A DNA stretch of 64,000 nucleotides. It comes from Streptomyces sp. NBC_00525. Lineage in GTDB: Bacteria > Actinomycetota > Actinomycetes > Streptomycetales > Streptomycetaceae. Location of the stretch: positions 868,001 through 932,000 of the forward strand of contig NZ_CP107834.1 in the NCBI RefSeq assembly GCF_036346595.1. Reading direction: 5' to 3'. The position numbers were made by a program, and so were the translations under genes. Positions 15,855-25,940 of the stretch are shown here, piece after piece. How positions within the stretch are numbered: the first letter of the stretch is position 1; each line of letters begins with the position of its first letter. The notes under the pieces were generated by a model. That model saw only the letters and a program-made list of their open reading frames with translations, searched no databases and had not been told where the DNA came from.

Positions 15855-16441
15855 TGTCGAGTGCGCGGCGCGGTGTCCGCCGGGCACGGGGCATGCGTCC
15901 AGGGGGTGATCCGGACGTTTTCGATCGGACGTTCCGAGCGGTTCCGGGGCGGCCGGGCGCGGCGTTCACCGCGGGCCGGGGCCCGTGCGGGCTCGTGCCG
16001 CTGGGTGCGGACGGCCGGGAGGAAGGGTGTTTCGCTTCGGGGCGCGAGGCTCGGTCGTGGGCCCTCAGAAGGCGCGCATTCGACACATACAACGAGCACC
16101 GGGCGTCGTGTTCGCCTCGGTCGCAAGGGTGCGGCTGCTCGTCGTGGTCATGGGCACAAGTAAAACAGACCCGGACTGACGGTCGAACCGTTTGTCCGAA
16201 TAGCGGACACTCACGGACAGGGCCGCACCCCGACCCCGCACCCGGCGGCGAATTCCAGCCATACCGCTCTGACCTGCGACGATAGCGGCGGCGGCTGGCC
16301 GGTTCCGGCTGCTGCGGCGTGGCGGGGGTGGGCGCCCGCTGTGGTCAAGGCCACGGTCACCGGCCCGTCCGCCCGCGACTCCGGGGCCCGGCCCGCAGGG
16401 GCGCACGCGGTCGTCCCGGCGCCCCGTAATACCCTCGGCAC
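15855..16441. other. metNIQ leader and divergent promoter region
   Basis: 587 bp without a large gene. On the minus strand, 16065-16088 encodes MCRMRAF followed by a stop, about 211 nt before metN; it contains one Cys and an internal Met and could be an attenuation leader peptide, but its ribosome site is weak. GTCCG...CGGAC flanks AATAG at 16192-16206. I found no S-box or other S-adenosylmethionine riboswitch core. On the plus strand, TAATAC near 16426-16431 is a plausible -10 for the gene at 16442. Confidence 0.4.
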
Positions 16442-16801
16442 ATGCTCGACGCCCTGACGGTCGCGGTCGCCGCGGCCGCCCTCGCCCTCGCCGCCTGGTG
16501 CGGACACGCCGCATACCGGGACCAGCCCACCAAGGACTGGCACTTCATCGGTATGGCCGTCGTCTCGCTGCTGGCGCTGGCGCAGCTGGTGACCGGGATC
16601 GTGCAGCTGGCCCGCGGCGAGCGGCCCGAGCAGGGCATGACCATCTTCATCGCGTATCTGGCCGGGGCGTTCCTCGCCGTTCCGGCGGCGGGGTTCCTGT
16701 CGCTGAGCGAGCGGACCCGCTGGGGTTCGGTGACGGTGGCGGCGGGCGCGGTCGTCCTGGCCGTCCTCGAAGTACGGCTCTACGACATCTGGGGAGGCTG
16801 A
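16442..16801 (+). CDS. small four-span membrane protein, unknown
   Basis: A 119-residue protein that is hydrophobic nearly throughout. There are four likely spans (about 3-22, 34-54, 66-82 and 93-110) with short polar loops (RDQPTKDWHF, ARGERPEQG). There is no ribosome site, but TAATAC 10 nt before the ATG suggests a very short leader. It is followed 2 nt later by another membrane-protein gene, so the two form an operon. I do not recognise a functional family. Confidence 0.65.
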   Translation: MLDALTVAVAAAALALAAWCGHAAYRDQPTKDWHFIGMAVVSLLALAQLVTGIVQLARGERPEQGMTIFIAYLAGAFLAVPAAGFLSLSERTRWGSVTVAAGAVVLAVLEVRLYDIWGG

Positions 16802-16803
16802 CC

Positions 16804-17241
16804 GTGGCCGACACCGACACCACGCCGGCGACGGCCGCCGACGAGAAGCGGCCGTTCGACCTGAGCCGCGGCCCCGGCCGGGTCCTGGTCTGGTTCTACG
16901 GGGTGTTCACCGTGGCGGCGGCGTCCCGCTCGATCGTCCAGATGATCCTGGACTTCGACCGCGCGCCCCTGGCCTATGTGCTGTCGGCCGTGGCCGCGGC
17001 GGTCTACGGCTTCATCACGTACTCGCTGGTGCGCGGGGGCGAGCGGGCCCGCCGGACGGCGCTGGTGTGCTGCGCGGCCGAACTGGCCGGAGTGCTGGTG
17101 GTGGGGGCGTGGACGCTGGTGGAGCCGTCCGCGTTCGCCGATGCCACGGTGTGGTCGTACTGCGGCCGGGACTACCTGTTCATCCCGGTGATCCTGCCGG
17201 TCACCGGGATGATGTGGCTGCGCCGCGCCCGTACCGCGTAG
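16804..17241 (+). CDS. small multi-span membrane protein, unknown
   Basis: A 145-residue protein. A 27-residue polar N-terminus (TPATAADEKRPFDLSRG) is followed by about four membrane spans and ends in MMWLRRARTA. The start is GTG 16804, 2 nt after the stop of the upstream gene, with GGGGAGG inside that gene's end as ribosome site. The tight spacing implies co-translation and perhaps a shared membrane complex. Function unknown. Confidence 0.7.
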   Translation: MADTDTTPATAADEKRPFDLSRGPGRVLVWFYGVFTVAAASRSIVQMILDFDRAPLAYVLSAVAAAVYGFITYSLVRGGERARRTALVCCAAELAGVLVVGAWTLVEPSAFADATVWSYCGRDYLFIPVILPVTGMMWLRRARTA

Positions 17242-17305
17242 CGGCCGGAACGCGGCGCCCGCCTCGTTCGCACGAAGGCGCCGGACGCCCGTTCGTACGT
17301 AAGCG

Positions 17306-17812
17306 CTAGGCGCTGGCGACGTACGCGCCGGGGGCCCGGGCGTCCTTCTCCAGCAGGATCATCATGACGCCGTCGCTGCCGGTGGCGTTGCCCACGGTGG
17401 CGTATCCCGCGCGCCGGTAGAGGCGCAGGTTGCCCTCGCTGCGGTGGCCGGTGTGCAGCCGGAAGCGGGTGGCGGCGCGCTCCTCGGCGAGGCCCGCCTC
17501 CGCCGCGCGCAGCAGCCGGGCGCCGAGGCCGTGGCCGCGCAGCCGGGGGTGGACGCAGAGCTTGCCGATCCGGCCGGTGCCCTCCTCGTCGGTCGAGCCC
17601 CGCACGGAGCCGACGATCTCGTCGCCGAGGCGGGCCACGTACACCAGGTTCTCGGTGATCTCGGCGCGGACCGAGTCGAGGGTCTGGACGAGCGGGTCGA
17701 TGCGGTAATTGCCGTACAGCTCCGCCTCGCTCTGGAAACAGAGGTACTGAAGCTTCAGAATCTCTTCGGCGTCCTGTGCGCCCGCCGCCGAGATGGTCAC
17801 GCTCATGCCCAT
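17306..17812 (-). CDS. GNAT acetyltransferase
   Basis: A 168-residue N-acetyltransferase. The acetyl-CoA loop is HPRLRGHGLGARLLRAAE (R-x-x-G-x-G/A) after IGKLCV, and LHTGHRSEGNLRLYRRAGY is the usual C-terminal segment. ATG 17812 is chosen over 17806 because GGGAGG ends 9 nt upstream. Substrate unknown. The GDPD gene lies upstream on the same strand across 203 bp that show no gene. Confidence 0.85.
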   Translation of the reverse strand: MGMSVTISAAGAQDAEEILKLQYLCFQSEAELYGNYRIDPLVQTLDSVRAEITENLVYVARLGDEIVGSVRGSTDEEGTGRIGKLCVHPRLRGHGLGARLLRAAEAGLAEERAATRFRLHTGHRSEGNLRLYRRAGYATVGNATGSDGVMMILLEKDARAPGAYVASA

Positions 17813-18015
17813 GTGCGCATGCCTCCCGCTCACCTGATCCGCCGGTTGTCTTCCGCTCCTTTCCCGAAGATCAGGAGCGACAACCTCCGCCGGGGAGCAT
17901 TCTGCGCAGACATCCAAGGCGACGGGAACGGATGGGGCCCAAACTCCGCTGTGACATACCCAACTCCCCTGCGATGTGACGGGAACGGGTGTGCAGGGGA
18001 GCCGGGCCCCCCGTC

Positions 18016-19173
18016 CTAGCGCCGTGCCGCGAAGTCCGCCGCGGCGAGCAGCGCGGTGTCCGGGTTGTCGGAGAAGACGCCGTCGATCCCGGTCGCGAAG
18101 TACGCGGCGAACGCGCCGAACGCGTCCCCGTACGCGTTGGGGTCGGTGCCGCGCCGGAAGTCGGCGGGCAGGAAGGCGTTCTCGTTGCGCATGGTGTACG
18201 GGTGCAGGACGAGGCCACGGGCGTGGGCGTCGCGCACCAGAGTGGTGGGCTCGGTGAGCCGGCCGGAGGCGTCCTTGGGGATGATCAGGTCGAGGGTGGG
18301 GCCGATGCCCTGGGCGAAGGAGGCCAGCCACTTCAGGCCCTTCGGCGTGATCAGGTCGTCCGTGGTGCGCGGGTCGCCGGACACCTGGAAGTCCCACGGA
18401 CGGCTGCCGGCGCCGGAGAGGAGCACGATGCGCGGGGTGGCGACCAGCTTCGCCAGGCGCTGGACGCTGCTCGGCTCGAAGGACTGGAGGATCACCGGGG
18501 ACTGGGCGCGGTGGCGTCCGTAGCGGCGCAGGAGCTTGGCGAGCGGCTCCTCCAGGCCGAGGCCCAGGCCGCGGAAGTAGGTGGGGTGCTTGGTCTCGAC
18601 GTACAGCCAGACGGGCTTGGAGCGGCGGCGGCCCTCGCGGTCGGCCCAGCGCAGGACCTCCTCGAAGGTGGGGACCTCCCAGCGGTCGTCGTAGAGGGTG
18701 TTCTTCTGGCGGTTGGCCGGAATGCGCTCCTTGGCGCGCAGCGTCTTCAGTTCGGCGAGGGTGAAGTCCTCGGTGAACCAGCCGGTGAGGCGGACGCCGT
18801 CGACGGTCTTGGTGGTGCGCCTGTTCGCGAACTCGGGGTGCTCGGAGACGTCCGTGGTGGCGGTGATGTCGTTCTCGTGGCGGCAGACGAGGTGGCCGTC
18901 GCGGGTCGGGACGAGGTCCTGTTCGATGATGTGCGCGCCCAGGTCCAGGGCGAGCTGGTAGGAGCCCAGGGTGTGTTCGGGGCGGTAGCCGCTGGCGCCC
19001 CGGTGGCCGATGACCGTGGGGACCGGCAGGTCGAGGCGGTGGCCGCCGTGACCGCCGTGCCGCCCGGCCGCCTGCGCCGTTGTGGTGACGCCCAGGGCGG
19101 CGGTTCCCAGGACCGCCGCTCCCGCCCCGATGAGGGTCCGTCGTCCCGGCGCGGCCTGCGCACGCTCTGTCAT
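18016..19173 (-). CDS. secreted glycerophosphodiester phosphodiesterase
   Basis: A 385-residue GDPD-family TIM barrel. The family start VIGHRGASGYRPEHTL, the metal ligands in EQDLVPTRDGHLVCRHE, and VETKHPTYF near the middle are intact. It hydrolyses glycerophosphodiesters to glycerol-3-phosphate and alcohol, feeding phosphate and carbon recovery. The N-terminus GRRTLIGAGAAVLG with a following AQA site looks like a twin-arginine signal, so it is probably exported folded. The ATG at 19173 follows GAGGAG. Confidence 0.9.
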   Translation of the reverse strand: MTERAQAAPGRRTLIGAGAAVLGTAALGVTTTAQAAGRHGGHGGHRLDLPVPTVIGHRGASGYRPEHTLGSYQLALDLGAHIIEQDLVPTRDGHLVCRHENDITATTDVSEHPEFANRRTTKTVDGVRLTGWFTEDFTLAELKTLRAKERIPANRQKNTLYDDRWEVPTFEEVLRWADREGRRRSKPVWLYVETKHPTYFRGLGLGLEEPLAKLLRRYGRHRAQSPVILQSFEPSSVQRLAKLVATPRIVLLSGAGSRPWDFQVSGDPRTTDDLITPKGLKWLASFAQGIGPTLDLIIPKDASGRLTEPTTLVRDAHARGLVLHPYTMRNENAFLPADFRRGTDPNAYGDAFGAFAAYFATGIDGVFSDNPDTALLAAADFAARR

Positions 19174-19404
19174 GAATGCTCCTCGCATGTGATGTACGGC
19201 ACCTGTCGGGCGAGGACCGAGCGTAGGCAGGGGCGGGGTCGCGGGGGCGGCACCTGGACGAACACGGCGCGAATGCGTGTCGACGCGGTGTATCCGGTGT
19301 GTGAACCCGATGTGCGCGGGGCCGGTACCCGCGAGTATCGTCCTCACCTGCATGGACCCCCACCACCGTCGCCCGGCCGCCCGGCCACTACACCGGAGGA
19401 AGCG

Positions 19405-20076
19405 TTGTCCCGACTCGCACTCATCAAGGCAGTGCTCGGACCGATCCTGCGTCTGATGTTCCGTCCGCAGGTGGACGGCATCGAGAACATTCCGGGGACC
19501 GGACCGGTGATCCTCGCGGGCAACCACCTGACGTTCATCGACTCGATGATCATGCCGATCTGCTGCGAGCGGCCGGTGTACTTCATCGGCAAGGACGAGT
19601 ACGTGACGGGCAAGGGCCTCAAGGGCCGGCTGATGGCCTGGTTCTTCACCGGCGTGGGCATGATCCCGGTGGACCGTGACGGCGGGCGCGGCGGTGTCGC
19701 GGCGCTGATGACGGGCCGGCGGGTGCTGGAGGAGGGCAAGGCCTTCGCGATCTACCCGGAGGGCACCCGCTCCCCCGACGGCCGGCTCTACCGGGGCCGT
19801 ACGGGCATCGCCCGGCTGACGCTGATGACGGGCGCGCCGGTGGTGCCGTTCGCGATGATCGGCACGGACAAGCTCCAGCCGGGCGGCGCGGGGCTGCCCC
19901 GGCCGGGCAAGGTCAGGGTGCGTTTCGGCGCGCCGATGGAGTTCTCGCGCTACGAGGGCATGGACCGCGACCGCTATGTGCTGCGGGCGGTGACGGACTC
20001 CGTGATGGCCGAGGTGATGCGGTTGTCCGGCCAGGAGTACGTGGACATGTACGCGACCAAGGCGAAGGCGGCCTGA
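19405..20076 (+). CDS. plsC: 1-acyl-sn-glycerol-3-phosphate acyltransferase
   Basis: A 223-residue PlsC-type acyltransferase. Motif I is NHLTFID (H-x4-D) and motif III is YPEGTRSPDG; RDGGRGG lies between them. It transfers an acyl chain to lysophosphatidate in phospholipid synthesis at the membrane. It starts at TTG 19405 behind an excellent GGAGGAAGCG ribosome site; no in-frame ATG or GTG is nearby. It is divergent from the GDPD gene and ends at a strong hairpin. Confidence 0.88.
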   Translation: MSRLALIKAVLGPILRLMFRPQVDGIENIPGTGPVILAGNHLTFIDSMIMPICCERPVYFIGKDEYVTGKGLKGRLMAWFFTGVGMIPVDRDGGRGGVAALMTGRRVLEEGKAFAIYPEGTRSPDGRLYRGRTGIARLTLMTGAPVVPFAMIGTDKLQPGGAGLPRPGKVRVRFGAPMEFSRYEGMDRDRYVLRAVTDSVMAEVMRLSGQEYVDMYATKAKAA

Positions 20077-20092
20077 TCCGCCGGCGTTCCGT

Positions 20093-20128
20093 GTGAGGGC
20101 CCGCTCCCGGCCGGGGGCGGGCCCTCAC
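20093..20128. terminator. bidirectional terminator
   Basis: A 16-bp stem (20093-20108 with 20113-20128, one T-G pair) closes GGCC. It sits between the convergent plsC and MFS genes and can serve both. Confidence 0.85.
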
Positions 20129-20140
20129 GCGTATGCCGGG

Positions 20141-21685
20141 CTACTCGTGCACGATGCCTTCCTCCAGTTCCTGGCCGCGCAGCAGGAACCAGGCGGCGAC
20201 CGCGGTCGCCACGAGGACGACGGCGCCGACGACCGAGGCGAGGTGCAGCCCGTCCACGAACGCGTCCTGGGCGGCGGAGACCAGTTCGGCGGCCTCGTGG
20301 GCCGGCAGCAGGTGCGAGGACTCCACGGCGCCGCCGAGTGATTCGTGCGCGGCGGACGAGACGGCGGCCGGGGTGTGCTCGGGGGCCGTGAAGCTCTGGT
20401 ACGAGTGGGTGACGATGGAGCCGAGCAGCGCGATGCCGAGGGCGGCGCCGAGTTCGTACGCCGTCTCGGAGACCGCGGAGGCGGAGCCCGCGTGCTCCTT
20501 GGGGACGCTGGAGAGGATGACGTCGGAGGTCACCGTGAACGCGAAGCCCGCGCCGACGCCGACGACCAGGAGCAGCGCGCCGATCAGCGGGTAGGCCGTG
20601 TCGCGGTGGACGGCGGCGACCGTGGCCAGGGCCAGGCCGATCGCGGCGAGCCCGCCGGAGACCACCACCCGTACGGTGTACCGCCGGGCGACGACGCCCG
20701 CCAGCAGGCCCGCGGTGACCGCGCCCGCGGCGGCGGGCAGTTCGGCCAGCCCGGCCTCCAGCGGTCCGCGTCCCTGGACCAGCTGGAGGAACTGGGAGAG
20801 GAAGAAGACCAGTCCGGACAGGCCCAGGATGGTCAGCAGATCGGCCAGCACGGCGCCGGAGAAGCCCCGGTGGTGGAAGAGGCGCATGTCGAGCAGGGGC
20901 GCGGGGAGCCGGAACTGACGGCGTACGAACCAGGTCAGCGCCAGCAGTCCGGCGACGCCCACCACGGCCGGGGTCCAGCCCGCGCCGTGGGCGGCCAGCT
21001 CCTTGATGGCGTAGACGACGCCGATCATCCCGACCAGCGAGAGACCCACGCTCGGCAGGTCCCAGGGGCCGGGCGCCGGGTTCTTCGACTCGGGGATGAG
21101 CTTGATGCCGACCGCCACGAGCACGGCCATCACGGGCAGGTTGATCAGGAAGACCGAGCCCCACCAGAAGTGTTCGAGCAGGAATCCGCCGACGACCGGT
21201 CCCACGGCGGCCCCGGCCGAGGCCATGGCGCCCCAGATGCCGATGGCGAGGCTGCGCTCGCGGGGGTCGTGGAAGAGGTTGCGGATCAGGGCCAGGGTGG
21301 ACGGCATCAGGGTGGCGCCGGCGACGCCGAGCAGGGCCCGCGCCACGATCATCATCTCGGGGGTGTGCGCGTAGGCGTTGAGCACCGAGACCGCGCCGAA
21401 GGCGGTGGCGCCGCACAGCAGCAGCTTCTTGCGGCCGATGCGGTCGCCGAGGCTGCCCATGGAGACCAGGAGTCCGGCGATGACGAAGGAGTAGACGTCA
21501 CCGATCCACAGCAGCTGGGTGCCGGTCGGCTCCAGGTCCTCGCTGAGGAACGGGGTGGCCAGGCCGAGCACGGTGGCGTCCACGGCCACCAGCAGCACCG
21601 CGAGGACGAGGACGGCCAGCGCGATCCACCGGCCGGGCCGGTACGGCTCCACGGGGGGTTCCGGCTGCTCTGCGACGCTGCTCAT
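20141..21685 (-). CDS. MFS drug-efflux transporter, DHA2 (14-span) family
   Basis: A 514-residue transporter of the EmrB/QacA type. About fourteen hydrophobic spans are visible; motif A is GSLGDRIGRKK after span 2 and motif C is GAMASAGAAVGPVVGGFLLE. It exports hydrophobic drugs by proton antiport. The ATG at 21685 overlaps the stop of the upstream TetR gene (ATGA), so the pump and its presumed repressor are one transcript. Substrate unknown. Confidence 0.92.
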   Translation of the reverse strand: MSSVAEQPEPPVEPYRPGRWIALAVLVLAVLLVAVDATVLGLATPFLSEDLEPTGTQLLWIGDVYSFVIAGLLVSMGSLGDRIGRKKLLLCGATAFGAVSVLNAYAHTPEMMIVARALLGVAGATLMPSTLALIRNLFHDPRERSLAIGIWGAMASAGAAVGPVVGGFLLEHFWWGSVFLINLPVMAVLVAVGIKLIPESKNPAPGPWDLPSVGLSLVGMIGVVYAIKELAAHGAGWTPAVVGVAGLLALTWFVRRQFRLPAPLLDMRLFHHRGFSGAVLADLLTILGLSGLVFFLSQFLQLVQGRGPLEAGLAELPAAAGAVTAGLLAGVVARRYTVRVVVSGGLAAIGLALATVAAVHRDTAYPLIGALLLVVGVGAGFAFTVTSDVILSSVPKEHAGSASAVSETAYELGAALGIALLGSIVTHSYQSFTAPEHTPAAVSSAAHESLGGAVESSHLLPAHEAAELVSAAQDAFVDGLHLASVVGAVVLVATAVAAWFLLRGQELEEGIVHE

Positions 21686-22233
21686 TGCTCCACGCTCCGG
21701 CGTGCGCCGCCGAGCAGCAACTCGACGACCATGTACGGGAAGTCCCGTGCGGCCACCCGGCCCGCCTGAACGGCCCACGCCGCGCTGCCGATGAGCCCGT
21801 ACAGCGCCTCGGTCAGCCAGGCCGGGGTCAGGTCGATGCGGAACTCGCCGCGCTCCTGGCCGCGCAGGAAGAAGGCGGCGACGCGGGCGTCCAGCCGGTC
21901 CCAGCCGGGGTTCTGCTCCTCGCCCTCGAAGAGCTGGTTCTCCGTCACCAGGAAGGAGAGCAGCCCGGCGCTCGGCTCGACGGCGGCGACGAAGCGGCGC
22001 AGCGCCTCCTCGCTCGTGCCCTCGTCCATCGCGGCGGCGTCGAGGGCCGCCCCGAACTCCTGGATGCCCAGTTCCTCCAGCGCCCGTACGAGGGCGTCGC
22101 GACCGGCGAAGTGCCGGTGCAGGGTGGCGCGGCCGATGCCGGCGGCCTTGGCGACCTCGTCCGTGGTGGCAGTGGATTTGCGGGTCAGCAGGGCCGCAGC
22201 GGCGCGCAGCACTTGCTCACGATCAACACTCAT
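21682..22233 (-). CDS. TetR-family repressor of the adjacent efflux pump
   Basis: A 183-residue regulator. The N-terminal HTH is TDEVAKAAGIGRATLHRHFA (residues 24-43). The C-terminal ligand domain is variable, as usual. It is the first gene of a tetR-MFS operon, and a perfect 32-bp palindrome lies over its promoter, so autoregulation and induction by the pump's substrate are inferred. TAGTGT at 22240-22245 lies 6 nt before the ATG, suggesting a leaderless mRNA. Confidence 0.92.
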   Translation of the reverse strand: MSVDREQVLRAAAALLTRKSTATTDEVAKAAGIGRATLHRHFAGRDALVRALEELGIQEFGAALDAAAMDEGTSEEALRRFVAAVEPSAGLLSFLVTENQLFEGEEQNPGWDRLDARVAAFFLRGQERGEFRIDLTPAWLTEALYGLIGSAAWAVQAGRVAARDFPYMVVELLLGGARRSVEQ

Positions 22234-22245
22234 GAGACGACACTA

Positions 22246-22277
22246 ACCCGGATGAGACAATTTTGTCTCATCCGGGT
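22246..22277. promoter_or_regulatory. 32-bp TetR operator palindrome
   Basis: Perfect arms ACCCGGATGAGACAA (22246-22260) and its complement (22263-22277) flank TT. The site begins directly upstream of the -10 TAGTGT (22240-22245, minus strand) of tetR, so a bound dimer would block the promoter. It could also fold as the 3' hairpin of the sigma-factor gene that ends 29 bp away. Confidence 0.8.
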
Positions 22278-22306
22278 GGATGGCGTCCCGCCGGCGCGCG
22301 GGCCGG

Positions 22307-23188
22307 TCAGTGGTCCAGCAGGACCAGGTCCAGGCCGGGCAGCCGCGCCGGGTCGCTGATCGCGTACATCTCCACGATCCGCCCGTTCTCGACGGTGAAC
22401 CGCATGACCGAGAACGGCACCCCGGGCGCCGCCGAGACGACCGCGGGCCGGCCGTCGAGCAGGGCGGGCCGCCCCTCCGTGGCCAGCCGCGCGAACATGA
22501 TCGCCTGCCGGGCCACCTGGGCGGCCCCGGCCACGGGCACGGGCACCCCGCTGTCGCCCGAGCGGACCACCACGTCCGGGTCGAGGACGGTGAGCAGCGC
22601 CTCGAAGTCGCCGCCCCGGGCGGCGGTCAGGAACGCCTCGACCACCTCGCGCCGCCGGCCGGCGTCCGGGTCGGGTACGGGATCGGCGCCCCGCACCCGG
22701 CGGCGGGCCCGGCTGGCGAGCTGGCGGGCGGCGGCCGGGGTGCGGTCGACGATCGGGGCGATCTCGTCGAACGGCACGGCGAACATGTCGTGCAGCACGA
22801 AGGCGAGGCGTTCGGCCGGGTCGAGCGTTTCGAGCACCACGAGCAGCGCCAGGCCCACGGAGTCGGCGACGAGTGCCTGCTCCTCCGGATCGCCGGAGCG
22901 GGCGGGGCCGGGGCCGGGCGGCACGGGGGCGTCCGCGCCGGTCTCCAGGGGCTCCTCGCGCCGGGCGCGGCGGGAGCGCAGCATGTCCAGGCAGACCCGT
23001 CCCACGACGGTCGTCAGCCAGCCGCCGAGGTTGCCGATGCCGGTGCCGTCGGTGCGGCCGAGCTTGATCCACGCCTCCTGGACCGCGTCCTGCGCCTCGG
23101 CGGTGGAGCCCAGCATGCGGTGGGCGACCGCCTCCAGACGGCCCCGGTGCTCCTCGAAACGTGCCGCCAGGTACTCGTGGTCGTTCAA
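22307..23188 (-). CDS. ECF sigma factor, ECF41-like, with SnoaL-type C-terminal domain
   Basis: A 293-residue protein. Sigma region 2 covers about 1-75 (AHRMLGSTAEAQDAVQEAW, LTTVVGRVCLDMLRSRR). Region 4 covers about 110-165 (DPAERLAFVLHDMFAVPFDE, IAPIVDRTPAAARQLASRAR). The remaining 120 residues (VVEAFLTAARGGDFEALLTV and onward) are a SnoaL_2/NTF2-like domain that in ECF41 factors contacts the core and tunes activity, replacing an anti-sigma factor. The start is TTG 23188 behind GGGAGGGCGAAG. The redox-enzyme partner usual for ECF41 is not recognisable next door; the nearest same-strand gene is an aldo-keto reductase 90 bp upstream. Confidence 0.85.
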   Translation of the reverse strand: MNDHEYLAARFEEHRGRLEAVAHRMLGSTAEAQDAVQEAWIKLGRTDGTGIGNLGGWLTTVVGRVCLDMLRSRRARREEPLETGADAPVPPGPGPARSGDPEEQALVADSVGLALLVVLETLDPAERLAFVLHDMFAVPFDEIAPIVDRTPAAARQLASRARRRVRGADPVPDPDAGRRREVVEAFLTAARGGDFEALLTVLDPDVVVRSGDSGVPVPVAGAAQVARQAIMFARLATEGRPALLDGRPAVVSAAPGVPFSVMRFTVENGRIVEMYAISDPARLPGLDLVLLDH

Positions 23189-23278
23189 CTTCGCCCTCCC
23201 GCGCCGGATGCCGTCACCACACTGACGTGCGGGACGGCCGCGATGTGACGGGCGGCCGGGCGGTGCCGTGTGCCGGGG

Positions 23279-24250
23279 TCAGTTCCAGGGCAGCGATGCG
23301 CGGTGGCGCCAGTACGCCTCCGGCTCCTCGACCAGGGCGTCCAGCCGGGCGCGCCGCTCCTCGTCGAGGACGGGCACGGTCGCGTGGAGGTTGCCGAAGA
23401 GCTGGGCGGGGGTGGCCGCGCCGGAGAGCACGACCCCGGCCCAGGGCTGGTGGAGCACCAGGGCGAGGGCGACCGCGTCGCTGCCCAGGCCCTCCTCCCC
23501 CGCGATCTCCCGCACGACGGCGGGCGCCTGGTCGCCGGCGAGCCTGCCGTTGGCCATGGCCTCCTTGACGATGACGGTGAGCCCGGCGGCGTGCGCCTCG
23601 GCGAGTGCGGGTCCGGCCGAGGTCTCCAGCGCGTTGTAGGTGGCCTGGACGGTACGGAAGAGGGGGGCGCCGTCCACCGTGATCGCGAGGGCGGCCCGGA
23701 TCGCCTCCGCCTGGCCGGGTCCGCTGGTGGACAGGCCGACGCTGACGCCCCCGTCCGCGAGGCGGGCGAGGCGGGTGTGGAGGTCCTTGTCGGTGAGCGC
23801 CGGGCTGTCCGGGGTGACGGAGTGGATCTGGTAGAGGTCGAGCCGGTCGCCGAGGAGGGCGGCGGTCTCGGCGCGCTGGCGCTCGTAGGCGGCGGCGCTG
23901 TGGTCCTTGACCTCGTGGGTCTCGGCGTCGGGGCGCCAGTCGGCGGTGTAGGTGTAGCCCCACTTGCTGCCGACGACGACGTCGTCCGCCTCGGGGTGCG
24001 CGGCGAGCCAGCCGGCCAGGAACTCCTCGGCGCGCCCGTAGGAGCGGGCGGTGTCGATGTAGCGGACGCCCTGCGCGTAGGCGGCGTCGAGGAGTTCGTG
24101 CGTACGGTCGCGCAGGGCGTCGGGCGAGCGGTCACCAGGCAGGTCGCGGTCGCGGTGCGGGGTGAGGTAGCCGGGCCTGCCGATGGCGGCCAAGCCGAGC
24201 CCGATGTGGGCGGTGGGGGTGGTCGCGGCGGAAAGTCGGGCGAACGGCAT
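23279..24250 (-). CDS. aldo-keto reductase
   Basis: A 323-residue NADPH-dependent (alpha/beta)8 reductase. The catalytic tetrad is visible as Asp in YIDTARSYG, Tyr in the same segment, Lys in VVGSKWGY and His in LYQIHSV. AKRs reduce aldehydes and ketones; the substrate is unknown. The ATG at 24250 follows GAGGAGC. It lies between argH and the ECF sigma gene on the same strand and could be a target of that sigma factor, which is speculation. Confidence 0.88.
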   Translation of the reverse strand: MPFARLSAATTPTAHIGLGLAAIGRPGYLTPHRDRDLPGDRSPDALRDRTHELLDAAYAQGVRYIDTARSYGRAEEFLAGWLAAHPEADDVVVGSKWGYTYTADWRPDAETHEVKDHSAAAYERQRAETAALLGDRLDLYQIHSVTPDSPALTDKDLHTRLARLADGGVSVGLSTSGPGQAEAIRAALAITVDGAPLFRTVQATYNALETSAGPALAEAHAAGLTVIVKEAMANGRLAGDQAPAVVREIAGEEGLGSDAVALALVLHQPWAGVVLSGAATPAQLFGNLHATVPVLDEERRARLDALVEEPEAYWRHRASLPWN

Positions 24251-24315
24251 CGCGGGCTCCTCGTCGTCGGGCAGGACGCGCCTACCCCTCAACGTAGCCC
24301 GCGATGCCTTTCCGG

Positions 24316-25803
<1,488 letters not shown>

Positions 25804-25841
25804 TCACGGTGCGGCCGTCGCCACGATCACTGACAGGCATA

Positions 25842-25870
25842 ACTATGCAATCGACTGCATGGTTTGTCAA
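25842..25870 (-). promoter_or_regulatory. argH promoter with ARG-box-like operator
   Basis: On the minus strand, TTGACA (25865-25870) and CATAGT (25842-25847) are 17 bp apart. The palindrome ATGCA-GTCGAT-TGCAT (25845-25860) fills the spacer and touches the -10. Its position fits repression by ArgR, encoded 0.8 kb away. Confidence 0.75.
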
Positions 25871-25927
25871 AGAGGGTGTCGGCGCACCGTGACCCGCCGA
25901 ACCCGTGTGCGGGGCACGACGGCGGCC

Positions 25928-25933
25928 TAGAGT
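25928..25933 (+). promoter_or_regulatory. -10 element of the L,D-transpeptidase gene (leaderless)
   Basis: TAGAGT ends 7 nt before the ATG at 25941 and no ribosome site is present, which fits transcription starting at or next to the start codon. Confidence 0.5.
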
Positions 25934-25940
25934 CCGTTCC

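Noticed and set aside
15855..16441. S-adenosylmethionine riboswitch upstream of metN
   Set aside because: No S-box or SAM-IV core was recognisable; only the weak seven-codon ORF was noted.
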